Below are positions 8,722 through 17,512 of a DNA stretch of 64,000 nucleotides, in pieces. The notes below the pieces were generated by a model, which saw only the letters and a list, made by a program, of their open reading frames with translations, ran no database searches and was not told where the DNA came from. Location: NCBI GenBank assembly GCA_963844435.1, contig CAWJOG010000002.1, positions 1 to 64,000 on the forward strand, given 5' to 3'. Source of the stretch: JBDSLU01 sp963844435 (GTDB lineage: Bacteria > Acidobacteriota > Vicinamibacteria > Vicinamibacterales > Vicinamibacteraceae). The first letter of the stretch is position 1, and the number at the start of each line of letters is the position of its first letter. Position numbers and translations under genes: made by a program.

Positions 8722-9975
8722 TTATCCTTTCAGGGCGAGCGCGAGGTCGTCGTGTTCGAAGGCCGACGCCATCCGGTCGGCCTGGGACTTCGTCAGGCCG
8801 AAGGCCTGAGCCTCGTCCCGCCAGCCCGACACCGCGGCGCCGACTTCGCCCGCAATGGCGCGCGCCCGTTCCGGGACGAGCCCGAAGTAGCTCGCCGTAT
8901 CGAGCGCCACCTTCAACGACGCGGTCGTGTCGTCCTCGTTTATCGCGGTCGTGAGGATGCGCGGCTTGATATCGGATGGCACGGGATTGAGGTCGTACGC
9001 AGGCGACAGCCGCCACCCGGACTGCCCCTCATAGAGGAAGCCGTGATTGCGCAGATGGTCGTCCGTGTTGGAGATCAGGATGATGAACACGAGACGGCGC
9101 CAAAGCGCTTCCATGTCTCCCCGCGCGCTAGCGCCGTGCTGGCGGAGAGCGTCGGCTAGCTCCATGTAACTGCGAGTTTCGTTGTCCTTTGCGCCGAGCA
9201 TGCTCATGGCCGAGAGAAACGGGACGCGCTGCACGCCCTCGCGGTCGAACCGCTTCAGCAGCAGAACGGGCTTCTCGTCGACCGTTTCGATGCGCGCGGC
9301 GGGAACTTCGATTCCGGCGCGCTGCGCAAGCGACAGCGCGACGGCCTCCCAGGCGACCGTGTTGTATTCGTCGTCGCGGCGCGGGAACTTTGCGATTGCG
9401 AGATGCCCGTCCTTGTCGATGACGGAGGCCTTGGGACGCGCGCCGCCGAGAGATGAGCCGGGCGCGAACAGGAGTTTCAGCTCCTCGTCGGTGTCCTTGT
9501 CGTCGGCGACGTGCTCAGCGGCCGAGAGAAGTTGCGGCAGGTCAATCAGCGGCGGGATGCGCTTGACCCCTTCCTCGCGCAGGAAAGGGCCGCCCGACTG
9601 CTGTGCGAACCGCAGCGCGCCCTGCCGAGCCTCATCGTCGACCAGTAACAAGTAGTCGATCTCGCGCAACGTCCGCGGCGTCTGGCCTTCGCGCTCGGCG
9701 CGGCGCCGTTCCATTCGCCGCATCAGCGCGCGCCCCCAGCGGTCGGGAGCGGAATCGCCGATGGCGCCGAACAGGGCGACGCCGTCGCCTGTGTGAAAGG
9801 GGCCGGGGCCAAGCTTGAGGGCCGGCTCGAGCGAGAAGCGGGCGGGGTGCTGCAGCCAGTCCGCGTCGTATTCGAACGTCGCGCCCTCCTTGTTCTTGCG
9901 CGCGCGCGCCCACAGGCGTCCGACGAGATGGGCCGCGCCGGCCAGGTCGACATAGACGAAGGTTTCGGTGTCCAT
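8722..9975 (-). CDS. hipA: HipA-type serine/threonine kinase toxin
   Basis: A 417-residue HipA-family kinase, the toxin of type II HipBA modules; E. coli HipA phosphorylates glutamyl-tRNA synthetase. The start is ATG 9975 (MDTETFVYVDL), whose first bases overlap the hipB stop in a TGATG. The N-terminal couple-HipA region has FGAIGDSAPDRWGR. The nucleotide-binding loop is SSLGGARPKASV, with the kinase lysine in LAIAKFP. The catalytic segment is SNTDDHLRNHGFL, and the metal-binding segment is LSPAYDLNPVP. All key residues of an active kinase are present. It is the second gene of the pair, translationally coupled to hipB. Confidence 0.9.
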   Translation of the reverse strand: MDTETFVYVDLAGAAHLVGRLWARARKNKEGATFEYDADWLQHPARFSLEPALKLGPGPFHTGDGVALFGAIGDSAPDRWGRALMRRMERRRAEREGQTPRTLREIDYLLLVDDEARQGALRFAQQSGGPFLREEGVKRIPPLIDLPQLLSAAEHVADDKDTDEELKLLFAPGSSLGGARPKASVIDKDGHLAIAKFPRRDDEYNTVAWEAVALSLAQRAGIEVPAARIETVDEKPVLLLKRFDREGVQRVPFLSAMSMLGAKDNETRSYMELADALRQHGASARGDMEALWRRLVFIILISNTDDHLRNHGFLYEGQSGWRLSPAYDLNPVPSDIKPRILTTAINEDDTTASLKVALDTASYFGLVPERARAIAGEVGAAVSGWRDEAQAFGLTKSQADRMASAFEHDDLALALKG

Positions 9976-10314
9976 CAGCTGCGCGTCCCCTTCGGACGGC
10001 CCGTGCGGATGCGCTGCGGCAGGTTCTCTTCCTCGAGCTGCAGCCCCGACGGAATCGCTCTTCACGTCGGCCAGATCCGCCAGCCTGTCGGCCATACTCA
10101 GGGCGAAGAGGACGGTGGCGTAGAGGCCCAACGCGACGCTTGGATCGCCTTTCTCGATCTTGACGAGGGTGGCTCTGCTGACCGAGGCCCGCTCGGCTAG
10201 GACGGCAGTCGGCACACGGCGCCGCCGACGCGCGTCCCTGATGTCCTGGCCAAACTTGCGCAAGGCGCGGCGGACCGGCAGAGGGAGGACGAGAGAGGCT
10301 CGGCTTGTTCTCAT
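9975..10314 (-). CDS. hipB: HipB-type XRE antitoxin, frame interrupted by an extra G
   Basis: The antitoxin starts at ATG 10314 and has an XRE helix-turn-helix (AVLAERASVSRATLVKIEKG) at about residues 37-56, followed by a helix ending LADLADVKSDSVG. As printed, the frame runs on into hipA as a fusion. Removing one G from a GGGG run near 10047 restores the usual family ending LQLEEENLPQRIRTGRPKGT and a stop TGA at 9977-9975, overlapping the hipA ATG. The fusion is therefore almost certainly an indel artefact or recent mutation. HipB represses its own operon and neutralises HipA. Confidence 0.8.
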
Positions 10315-10321
10315 GTTGAAA

Positions 10322-10365
10322 CCATATCTATGGTCGTTATGCCATTTAGTGTCTATTATTATGGC
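10322..10365. promoter_or_regulatory. Candidate HipB operator palindromes
   Basis: Just upstream of hipB lie two small palindromes in AT-rich sequence: CCATATCTATGG at 10322-10333 and GCCAT(15 bp)ATGGC at 10341-10365. Their position between the hipB start and the divergent promoter suits autoregulation by HipB. This is inferred from position and symmetry only. Confidence 0.35.
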
Positions 10366-10424
10366 TGCTAAATCAAGCTGTCGCTGTCGTCACTAGGCTC
10401 AGCCCAGCCGAGCTAGATTGGCAT

Positions 10425-10454
10425 TTGACATTGTCAGTATTTTAGTGATAAAAT
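10425..10454 (+). promoter_or_regulatory. Sigma-70-type promoter of the QueC/ImmA/PIN operon
   Basis: TTGACA at 10425-10430 and TAAAAT at 10449-10454 are separated by 18 bp, in a markedly AT-rich patch unlike the surrounding DNA. It points at the start codon at 10473, giving a very short leader. The promoter is overlapped by the palindrome at 10432-10460. Confidence 0.6.
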
Positions 10455-10460
10455 CTGACA
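10432..10460. promoter_or_regulatory. Palindromic operator over the -10 region
   Basis: TGTCAG (10432-10437) and CTGACA (10455-10460) form a perfect inverted repeat. It extends inward with ATTTTA/TAAAAT after allowing one unpaired T. A dimeric repressor bound here would block the promoter at 10425-10454. The XRE-domain protein encoded third in the operon is the obvious candidate regulator. Confidence 0.55.
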
Positions 10461-10472
10461 TCGAACAGTCTG

Positions 10473-11036
10473 ATGAGCGATGGACCCCACAGAAGCCTCC
10501 CGATGCGACGGCGTTGGCAGCTCGTGGCGGAGCGCGCCGACAAGCGGTCCTATACCGTCGCGGAAATCAGCGACGCGCTCGTCCCGGCGCTGGAGCAGGA
10601 CTGCCGCGACGAGCTGTCGCCGGAATTCATCGCCGGACTGCGTCGCGTGGCCGAGGAACCGTCGCTGTTCAGTGACGACCGGCGGCGCGGATCGGAGTCA
10701 CTGCGTCCGCTCGCCGGCTCAGGCATGGGCGGGGCGGTCCTCGACAATGTCGGCCCGCTCTCGGCGGCCGACATCGAAGACGTGGTCGGTGCTCCGCGAA
10801 TCGTTGAAGGCCGCGGTCCAGGACCGCGCGGCTCGCGGCATCCGGCAGGTGGAGGAGCACTACCTCCGTGAAGCGACCGCGCCCCGCGCGAACAACGTCC
10901 GCGGACGGCTCGAAAACAGTGTCGCCAGCGCCGACCTCGACGCACTGGTCGCGCGCGTGCTCAGCGCCGAACCGTCCGCATCCCGCGCGCGCCCGCGAAA
11001 CAGACCGGCCTCGATGACGGAGTCAGTCTGCCATGA
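10473..11036 (+). CDS. Unknown helical protein, first gene of the QueC/ImmA/PIN operon
   Basis: The frame starts at ATG 10473 (MSDGPHRSLP) or at the internal ATG 10503 (MRRRWQLVAERADKR). It carries SYTVAEISDALVPALEQDC and ELSPEFIAGLRRVAEEP. It breaks near 10786 and continues with VLRESLKAAVQDRAARGIRQ and DLDALVARVLSAEPSA. It probably ends at TGA 11034-11036 after a last shift near 10995, where the ATGA overlap couples it to the QueC-like gene. About 185 residues, almost all helical, no cysteines or catalytic motif noticed. Function unknown; it could be a scaffold, adaptor or substrate of the downstream enzymes. Confidence 0.55.
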
Positions 11037-12438
11037 GCGTCGTCCTGAAGAGAGATCAGCAGCCGCGCGCCGCTGGCGAGGTGAGCCGTCCATGTCGCCG
11101 AGAGTGGGGCCCGCACACCGAAGGGCTCGCTGCGCTGCGAGCTGGAACGGAACATTTCGTTCTCGACCCGCAGCCTCGAGTCCTACTTCTTCGCCGACTT
11201 GGGACGCGGCGGCGTACGACGCGCTGCTCGTCGCGGCGGCGGTCGAATTCGCCGACAAGGCGCAGAAGCGCCGCGCGCATTACTGGCCGCGAGAGTTTCG
11301 GCTGTCCGTGCCGGTTCATGACGTGGCGCGCTGGAGCCGACAGCCGCGTGCACGGAGCGCTGCTCGACGCGCTGAACTTCCTGACCGGGGACACGTGGGA
11401 GATCGAGTTCTACCGAGCGCCGCCAGCGGCCGACGTTCCGCAGCAAGGACTCTTGAGCCTCGACCGCGCGGTCGACGCCGTCATTCCTTTCAGCAACGGT
11501 CTCGATTCCTGCGCCGTCGCGGGCCTGAGGCCCGCTCGATGGGCGACCGGCTCGTTCGTGTCCGGCTCGGATCGGGTCTCGTCGATGGCGAAGCGCTGGC
11601 GCGCGAGAGGCAAGCCTTCACCGCTGTCCCTTACGAAGTGACGGCGGAGAAGGGCACCTTCGTCGAATCGACCGTGCGTTCGCGCGGGTTCAAGTTCGCG
11701 CTCATCAGCGGCATCGCCGCCTATCTCGCCGAAGCGCCGGACAGGTCATCGTGCCTGAAAGCGGGCAGGGCGCGCTGGGACCGTCGCTCGTTACCGTCGG
11801 CCAGGCTTACGAGGACTACCGCAGCCATCCTCTGTTCACCGGCGCGAATGGAGAGATTCCTCGAGGCGCTCCTCGGACACCGGGTCCGTTACGTATTCCC
11901 GCAGACTCTGGCAGACCAAAGGCGAGACGCTGCGTCAGTTCGTCGACGGCTGCCCGGATGACGCCTGGGCGTCGACTTGGTCATGCTGGCAAGACAGCGC
12001 CACGTCAGCGTTGACGGCCGCAGGCGGCAATGCGGCGTCTGCGCCGCGTGCATGCTTCGCCGCATGAGCATCCATGCGGCCGGCCTCACCGAGCCGGCGA
12101 GCGCTATGTCTGGGAGCGTCTGACCACGCGCGCCTTGAGGCCGGCGCGGAGCCATCCTTTCGCGCGAAAGGAAAAATCACCGGCGCGCTGCGCGAGTACG
12201 CCATCGCGGGAGCGCTGCACCTCGATCATCTGGCGGCATTGGCCGGACGTCGTCCACGACCGCGCTGCTCGACGTTGCCGCCTTCCATATTGGCGGCGCG
12301 CTCGGCCTGACGCCGGCCGACGCGCGCGCGCCGGCTTGACCGGCTCTTGAAACAACACAGCAACGAATGGGAGGCCTTCATGCTGTCCCTTGGACCAGAT
12401 TCATTCGTGGCCGACTGGGCCATGCGGGGCGGATATGA
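11033..12438 (+). CDS. QueC-like ATP-pyrophosphatase (7-cyano-7-deazaguanine synthase family), many frameshifts
   Basis: Pieced together across several indels, this is a QueC-like protein of about 465 residues, longer than housekeeping QueC (about 230). The N-terminal half has AVEFADKAQKRRAHYWPREF and LDALNFLTGDTWEIEFYRAP. The PP-loop is VIPFSNGLDSCAVAGL, a variant of SGGxDS. It is followed by RSRGFKFALISGIAAYL and VPESGQGALGPSLVTVGQAY. A four-cysteine zinc site (SCWQ, then QCGVCAACMLRR near 12030-12056) matches the C-terminal zinc site of QueC. The C-terminal tail ends near SNEWEAFMLSLGPDSF. Housekeeping QueC makes preQ0; QueC-like paralogues occur in the Qat and type IV CBASS defence systems. 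The start overlaps gene 1, and the end overlaps the next ATG by ATGA. Confidence 0.78.
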
Positions 12439-13616
12439 GCGCCCTCGAACAGATGTCGCCGGCGGAAACCGGAGAACGGCTGCGCGTCGCGCGCGAAGGC
12501 GCGAACGTCACTCAGGCCGCCGCCGCGCAGCGCCATCGGCGTCGCGCGGACCACCATCGTCGCGATCGAGCAGGGCGAGCGCCGCGTCCGCATCGACGAG
12601 CTGCAGAGGCTCGCGAAGCTGTTCGGCACTTCAGTCAACGCGCTGCTGCGCCGGGAGGCCGTCCATGTCGATCTCGCGCCGCGCTTCCGGAAGCTCGATG
12701 GCAACCATGATGGCGCCGCCGATGCTGCCGCGGAACTCCTGGCCGAGCCTCGCGCGGGCGGAAGTCGAACTCGAGAACCTGCTGGGCGTGCAGCGCGTGC
12801 GCAACTATCCGCCCGAACGGCCGCTCCTGAAGGGCGACGTCCGCGCGCAGGCCGAGAACGATGCGGCGGAGTTGCGGCAGCGCCTCGGTCTCGGGAACGC
12901 ACCCATCAAGGACATCGTGACGCTGCTGGAGATGGAGATGGGCGTGCGCGTCTACGTCCGCCGGTTCGACGGGCGGATTTCAGGGCTGTTCGCGTATGAC
13001 GAAGCGCTCGGCGCGTGCATGCTGCTCAACGCCAATCATCCGCGCGAGCGCCGCGTCCAGACGGCAGCGCACGAAACCGGCCACCTCGTCTCGGCGCGCC
13101 GGCAGGCGGAGATACTGCACCGCTATGAGAACTCGAATTCGCGAGAGGAACGTTACGCGAATTCGTTCGGGCGCGCGTTGCTGACGCCGGCGCGCGCGGT
13201 GATGCAGAAGTTCCAGGAGGTCACCGCGGGCTCCGACAAGGTCGAGCCGGCGCCACATCATCGTTCTCGCGCATTACTTCGGCGTCGCGCGCGAGGCGAT
13301 GGTTCGCCGGCTCGAGGAGCTGTCGCTCGTCAAGCCGGAGACCTGGGACTGGTTCGAGGCGAACGGCGGCATCACCGACGAACAGGCGCGTCAGGTCCTC
13401 GGCGACCTGGCCGCGCCGGATCTGCACAAGGCTGAGGCCGATCGGCCGACAACCCTGCGCCTGAATCTGCTCGCGGCCGAAGCGGCCGAACGCGGCCTGC
13501 TCAGCGAAGGCCAGCTCGCGCGGCTGCTGCGGGTCGATCGGGTCGAGCTGCGGGAGATTCTCAGCAAGCGAGGAGCTGGAAGGGAGCGAGGGCGATGCGG
13601 TCATCAACCGCGTTGA
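12435..13616 (+). CDS. XRE helix-turn-helix / ImmA-IrrE metallopeptidase
   Basis: A two-domain protein of about 390 residues, frameshifted near 12535, 12755 and 13250. Residues 10-70 form an XRE DNA-binding domain (TGERLRVAREGANVTQ, then VARTTIVAIEQGERRVRID). After a linker, the ImmA/IrrE-type peptidase domain carries the zinc site AAHETGHLVSARR (HExxH) near 13068-13085, preceded by MLLNANHPRERRVQTA. The C-terminal helical part has IIVLAHYFGVAREAMVRRLE. ImmA-type proteases cleave repressors to switch on mobile or stress genes; fused XRE-ImmA proteins often act as antitoxin or regulator. It probably binds the palindrome at 10432-10460. A one-base shift near 13570 would end it at TGA 13618-13620. 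Confidence 0.85.
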
Positions 13617-14232
13617 CTGACCCCGCCGCGCGGCTCGTCGCCGACGCCAGCACGGTCATCAACCTGATCGCCACCGGCGGCGCGCAGTGACATCATCGCC
13701 GCGCTGCCAAACCGCATCGTCGTCGTTGACGTCGTCCCCGGCGAACTGGAGACCGGGCGCGCGCGCGGCCGCGAGGCATGCGACCGGCTGAAGGAGCTGG
13801 CGTCTGTCCGGCGCGATCGAAATCGTCGGACTCGGGGACGACGCCGTTGCCATATTTCGAGGAGCTGGTCATCGGGCCCGCCGCCGCGACGCTCGATGAC
13901 GGCGAGGCTGCCACGATCGCCTATGCGCTGGCGCATTCGGCGACGGCGCTGATCGACGAGCGCAAGGCGACGCGCATCTGCCGCGAACGGTTTCCGGGCG
14001 CTGCGGGTTGCCTGCACCATCGACGTGCTCATTCATGGCGATGTACAGACAGCGCCTCGGTCTGGCGCGACTCGCCGACGCCGTTTTCCGCGCGCTGCAG
14101 GACGGGAAGATGCGCGTCCTCACCGAACATCTCGCATGGGTCGTAGGCCTGATCGGCGAGGAGCGGGCGGCCTTATGCTCGAGCCTCCCCCGACGGGCGC
14201 GCAAGCCGGCGCCGGAAGCGGCCGGCGGCTGA
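13595..14232 (+). CDS. PIN-domain-like nuclease (DUF3368-type), frameshifted
   Basis: Begins at ATG 13595, overlapping the end of the peptidase gene. LVADASTVINLIATG supplies the first PIN aspartate. After a break near 13685 come NRIVVVDVVPGELETG and, further on, TLDDGEAATIAYALAHSATA with the central acidic residue, then LIDERKATRICRE with the later aspartate. PIN domains are Mg2+-dependent ribonucleases, best known as VapC toxins. The C-terminal extension, LGLARLADAVFRALQDGKM to the stop at 14232, is longer than in plain VapC. The total is about 210 residues with about three indels. As last gene of the operon it is the likely effector or RNA-processing arm. Confidence 0.72.
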
Positions 14233-14495
14233 CGAAAAAGGAAGAGAGCGGGGGCGTCGGGCAGGATGCGGCAGAGGCTCACGAAGGGTCGACATCTTGC
14301 GTCCAGTGCAGGTCACCCACTTCGCCGAGTGCTTCTGGCGGTCGCCTTCCTTGATCGCGTCTCAACGAAGAATCGCTGCCAGCCGAGAGGTGTACCACCG
14401 GTCTTCTTCGCTGCTCGACGGACTTCGCGAATGATCTGTTCCTAGTAATCCTCGGAGCAATTCAAGCCAATCGAACGGGCCGTAGTCCTGCTCTG

Positions 14496-14732
14496 TCAGG
14501 GCGATTCGCCCAGCTGGGCGAGTAGACCGTTCAGGCGTTCCAGCGAGACCGCTCGTGGGCCAGTGATCTCGATGCCGACGGCACGTCCCCTGCTGTAATC
14601 GACAACCAGCAACCCATCGGACGAGGCAATAGTGCGCGCGCTCTTCTCGCCCGTCGCATGCGACAGGTGCAGGTATGCGGCGAATGCCCGGCCCTTCCGG
14701 TAGGTAACCTGCAGCGACCGTTCGGTCCTCAC
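14496..14732 (-). CDS. DUF2283-like small protein
   Basis: Seventy-eight residues from GTG 14732, whose first bases overlap the stop of the preceding gene (GTGA). The sequence has the DUF2283 pattern: a short beta segment, then SDGLLVVDYSRGRAVGIEI, matching the usual D-YD-xGxxVGIEI block. DUF2283 proteins commonly sit directly downstream of DUF4258 proteins, as here, and the pair behaves like a toxin-antitoxin-type module in many genomes. The biochemical role is not established. Confidence 0.65.
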   Translation of the reverse strand: MRTERSLQVTYRKGRAFAAYLHLSHATGEKSARTIASSDGLLVVDYSRGRAVGIEITGPRAVSLERLNGLLAQLGESP

Positions 14733-14959
14733 TCCACCTCGTAGACGGTCACGATCACGACCAACTTGGCGTAGACGACTGGCTCGACATCAAGCCCCAT
14801 GGCCGTGTTGCGGGTCTTGATCATGTAGCGGCCCTCGATCCCGTTGGCCTGAAACCGGTCGCTCGTTCCAGCATGGCGCGCACGTCGACCTCGGTCACGC
14901 CGCGCTGTTCCATGCGCATTTCAGCGTGGCCGACGAACGAGAGCTCCCAGGTCCACCAT
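14729..14959 (-). CDS. DUF4258-like small protein, frameshifted
   Basis: The conserved core is WELSFVGHAEMRMEQRGVTE then VDVRAMLERATGF, the HAxxRMxxRG motif typical of DUF4258. After an indel near 14860 the frame continues IEGRYMIKTRNTA and ends VIVTVYEVE at 14729. The start is probably ATG 14959 (MVD) with one base missing before WELSF; a more conservative start is ATG 14919. It is translationally coupled to the DUF2283-like gene. DUF4258 folds resemble RelE/BECR-type toxins, but ribonuclease activity here is inference. Confidence 0.6.
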
Positions 14960-15048
14960 TCCTGGAAACGAGGGCATCGACGGCCAATCGTAGCATCCGA
15001 GATCCCGCCGGCCACCGCGAGCAGCCAGGGAATCGAGAGTGTCGGCCA

Positions 15049-15094
15049 GGGGGGACAAGACAGGGGACAGAACCCCGGGGACGTATTGTCCCCC
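15049..15094. repeat. REP-like GGGGACA inverted repeat cluster
   Basis: GGGGACA occurs twice (ending at 15057 and 15069) and is followed by the inverted copy TGTCCCCC at 15087-15094, around an AACCCCGGGG core. This is the structure of a repetitive extragenic palindrome. No REP-associated transposase is seen in the window. Confidence 0.5.
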
Positions 15095-15266
15095 TCCAAG
15101 CTACCGCCGGCGCTGCGGCTGTGCACGGCCAGGGCAGCGCGTGGTCCACTCGCCAGCCACGAGAACCCTCACGCCCTCAGACAGTTGCCGCCTCCCAGGT
15201 GACGCGTCTTCTGCAATCCGGCGGCGCAGTGTGCCGCCGCCCGCTTCCCGTTTGATGCAGCAAACT

Positions 15267-15336
15267 GGGCGTGAGCGACCCCCTTCTCGAGCCACGCAAG
15301 CGGCCCCACGGCCGGCCCAGGGGGTCGCTCACGCCC
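15267..15336. repeat. Perfect 17-bp inverted repeat
   Basis: GGGCGTGAGCGACCCCC at 15267-15283 recurs as an exact inverted copy at 15320-15336, with a 36-base GC-rich middle. It could form a very stable cruciform or RNA hairpin. No T run follows, so it is a repeat element rather than an ordinary terminator. Confidence 0.7.
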
Positions 15337-15775
15337 CGCGGCGCGTGCCACCTGTCTGGCCAGGCAGGGGCCTGACTGTTGCGGAAGACTCTTGCCGTCC
15401 CAATGACACGGTGTCAGTTTTTCGGCTAAACCGGCGTTCAGGAACGTAGGCGACGACCTCACACCGCAAGGTCGTCGATGCGACGGTGAACGTCGCTGCG
15501 CACGGCCTGCCCGCCGTGCGACCTTCGGCGACGCCGCCCGGCTCATACGGCCGCGAGCGACTCGCCTCCCGGCACTGCCGGTCTCTCCCTGGTCAGCCTT
15601 CCCTTCTGACTCCAGGACCAACCCGAGCCGAACCATCACGCACTCGATGATGGCCTCGGTCTCGTCCCCGTCAAGGCGCCTCGCTGTGCTCGGCCCACGC
15701 TCACGCGTGGCTGCGGCCTTGACGGGATCCTCCACCGAGTCCGCTCTGGCAGATACGTGATGGTCCGGAGACTCC

Positions 15776-15958
15776 ATGGCCGACCTGAGCGAGCACGAAT
15801 GCGTCCCGGGAGCGATTCCGATCGCGCGGTGCCGTGAGCTGCTCGGCGACGAAGCCAAGGCTCTGTCCGATGACGAGGTCGACGAGATCCGGCGTCACGC
15901 CCAAACCATGGCCCAATTGCTGATCGAGATCGCGAACTGCTGCGATCTTCACGCCTGA
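15776..15958 (+). CDS. Small hypothetical protein upstream of recombinase
   Basis: Sixty residues from ATG 15776. The core RCRELLGDEAKALSDDEV then DEIRRHAQTMAQLLIEI looks like two amphipathic helices. It stops 61 bp before the recombinase start and is on the same strand, so the two are probably co-transcribed. Small helical proteins of this composition often precede serine recombinases in island ends; a role as a recombination accessory or regulator is inference. Confidence 0.6.
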   Translation: MADLSEHECVPGAIPIARCRELLGDEAKALSDDEVDEIRRHAQTMAQLLIEIANCCDLHA

Positions 15959-16019
15959 TCGCGGGCAACTCCGATGCTCGCCTTGCCGCGCTCCGACGTC
16001 AGGGCTAAGCTGCGGATCC

Positions 16020-17507
16020 ATGGCCGGCGCTGTGATCTACATCCGCGTCAGCACCAAGGAGCAGACGGAGAATCTGAGTCTGCCGACCCAGCTTCGCGCC
16101 TGCGAGGAGTACTGCCGGCGCGAAGGGCTCGAGGTCCTGGCGCGATTCAAGGAAGAGGGCGAGAGCGCGAAGACCGCGGACCGCACCGAGCTGCAGAAGA
16201 TGCTCGAGTTCTGCCGGACGCACAAGGGCAAGCTCCACTTCGTGGTCGTCTTCAACCTGACGCGCTTCGCGCGGGACAAGTACGACCATTTCGCGCTGCG
16301 GTCGCATCTGCAGTCCCTCGGCATCTCACTGCGGTCAGCGACAGAGCCGATCGACGACACGTCCACTGGCAAGCTGATGGAAGGCGTGCTCGCCGCTTTC
16401 GCGCAGTTCGACAACGACGTACGGGCGGAGCGGACGCGCGCCGGCATGCGGGCCGCGCTCGAACTGGGCCGCTGGGTGTTTCCTCGCGCCGCTCGGCTAC
16501 ATCAACGCGCCGAAGCGCGATGGGCAAGAGCCTGATGCCCGATCCGGATCGTGCGCCGATCGTGCGGCGAGCCTTCGAGGAGTACGCGACCGGCCGATTC
16601 AGAAAGCAGCAGATGCTGGAGCAGGCGACGCGCCTGGGGCCTGCGGAACCGACGTGGCTTGCCGCTGAACTCGCAGGCATCGGGTGCTGCTCCGCAATCA
16701 GCTGTACGCCGGCATCGTCGACATGCCGCGAGTACGGCGTTCGCGACAAGCGCGGAGATTTCGATCCGCTCGTCAGCGACGACATGTTCTTCCGCGCGCA
16801 GGCGGTCCTGTCAGGGCGAGTGCCGAGTCGCCGCGCCGAAGCAGCGCAGTCATCCCGATTTCCCGCTCCGCGGGTTCGTGCGCTGCGAGACATGCGGGCG
16901 AGGCCTCACCGGGAGCTGGTCGAAGGGCCGGAGCGACTACTACGCCTACTACCACTGCCGGCCCGGCTGCCGCGGCAGTCAACGTGACGAAGGCGAAGCT
17001 CGAAGGCGCTGTTCACCGACGAACTGGCACGACTGCAGCCGACGCCGGCTACATGCGACTGCTGAAGGAGTCAGTGCTGCGAGATCTGGAAGGAGCGCAA
17101 GGCGTCCGGTCCGCGCGCGACGCTGGCGCGAGCCGAGCGGAAGGCGAAGGCGATCCAGCAGAAGCTCGACCGTCTGGACGAAGCCTTCCTGTTCGAGCGC
17201 TCGATCGACATCGAGACGTACGACCGGCACGCCGAGACAGGCTGCGCGAGGAACTCACGCTCGCGCGGATCGACCGAGCACTCCACCGAACTCGATGAAC
17301 TCGACGTGGAGGGCATCCTGGCGTTCGCAGAACGGGTTCTGCCGCGCGCCGCCGATCTCTGGGTGCAGGCTCCGCTCGAACCAGCGCCAGCGGTTCCAAC
17401 AGCTGTTCTTCCCGGAGGGAATGGCGTTCGACGGCAAGCGGTTTGTTGGAACCGCGGCAACCGCGCCGGCTTTCAGCTACTTGCGGGAGATTCGGCCTGC
17501 GGAATGA
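16020..17507 (+). CDS. Large serine recombinase (site-specific integrase), frameshifted
   Basis: From ATG 16020 the resolvase domain reads MAGAVIYIRVSTKEQTENLS, with the catalytic serine in YIRVS, then FNLTRFARDKYDHF and AAFAQFDNDVRAERTRAG. A break near 16480 leads to the recombinase domain (PIVRRAFEEYATGRFRKQQM). Further breaks near 16690, 16840 and 16985 lead to a zinc-ribbon tail (VRCETCGRGLTGSW, then YHCRPGC), a coiled coil (QQKLDRLDEAF) and an end at 17507. About 500 residues is normal for large serine integrases. The stop is 5 bp from the 3' end of tRNA-Ala, which suggests this protein catalysed integration at that gene. The indels mean it may now be inactive, unless they are sequence errors. 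Confidence 0.88.
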
Positions 17508-17512
17508 AAGAG

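Larger units (their letters stand above)
14960..15775. other. Gene-free, repeat-bearing region
   Basis: Over 800 bp without a convincing gene. It holds the GGGGACA repeat cluster (15049-15094), a long GC-rich inverted repeat (15267-15336), and a small hairpin TGACA-CGG-TGTCA followed by GTTTTTC at about 15402-15420. The minus strand is open around 15600-15760 (DGDETEAIIECVMVRLGLVL), but no homologue or start context is recognised. Confidence 0.5.

Noticed and set aside
10473..14232. Calling the operon a Qat system outright
   Set aside because: Only the QueC-like component matches. No QatA ATPase or TatD-like QatD is present, gene 1 does not look like QatB, and ImmA and PIN partners are not Qat components.
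14948..14958. CAGGTCCACCA, an 11-base copy of the tRNA-Ala 3' end, as a second attachment site
   Set aside because: It coincides with the probable ATGGTGGAC start region of the DUF4258-like gene, is inverted relative to the tRNA gene, and does not extend further.
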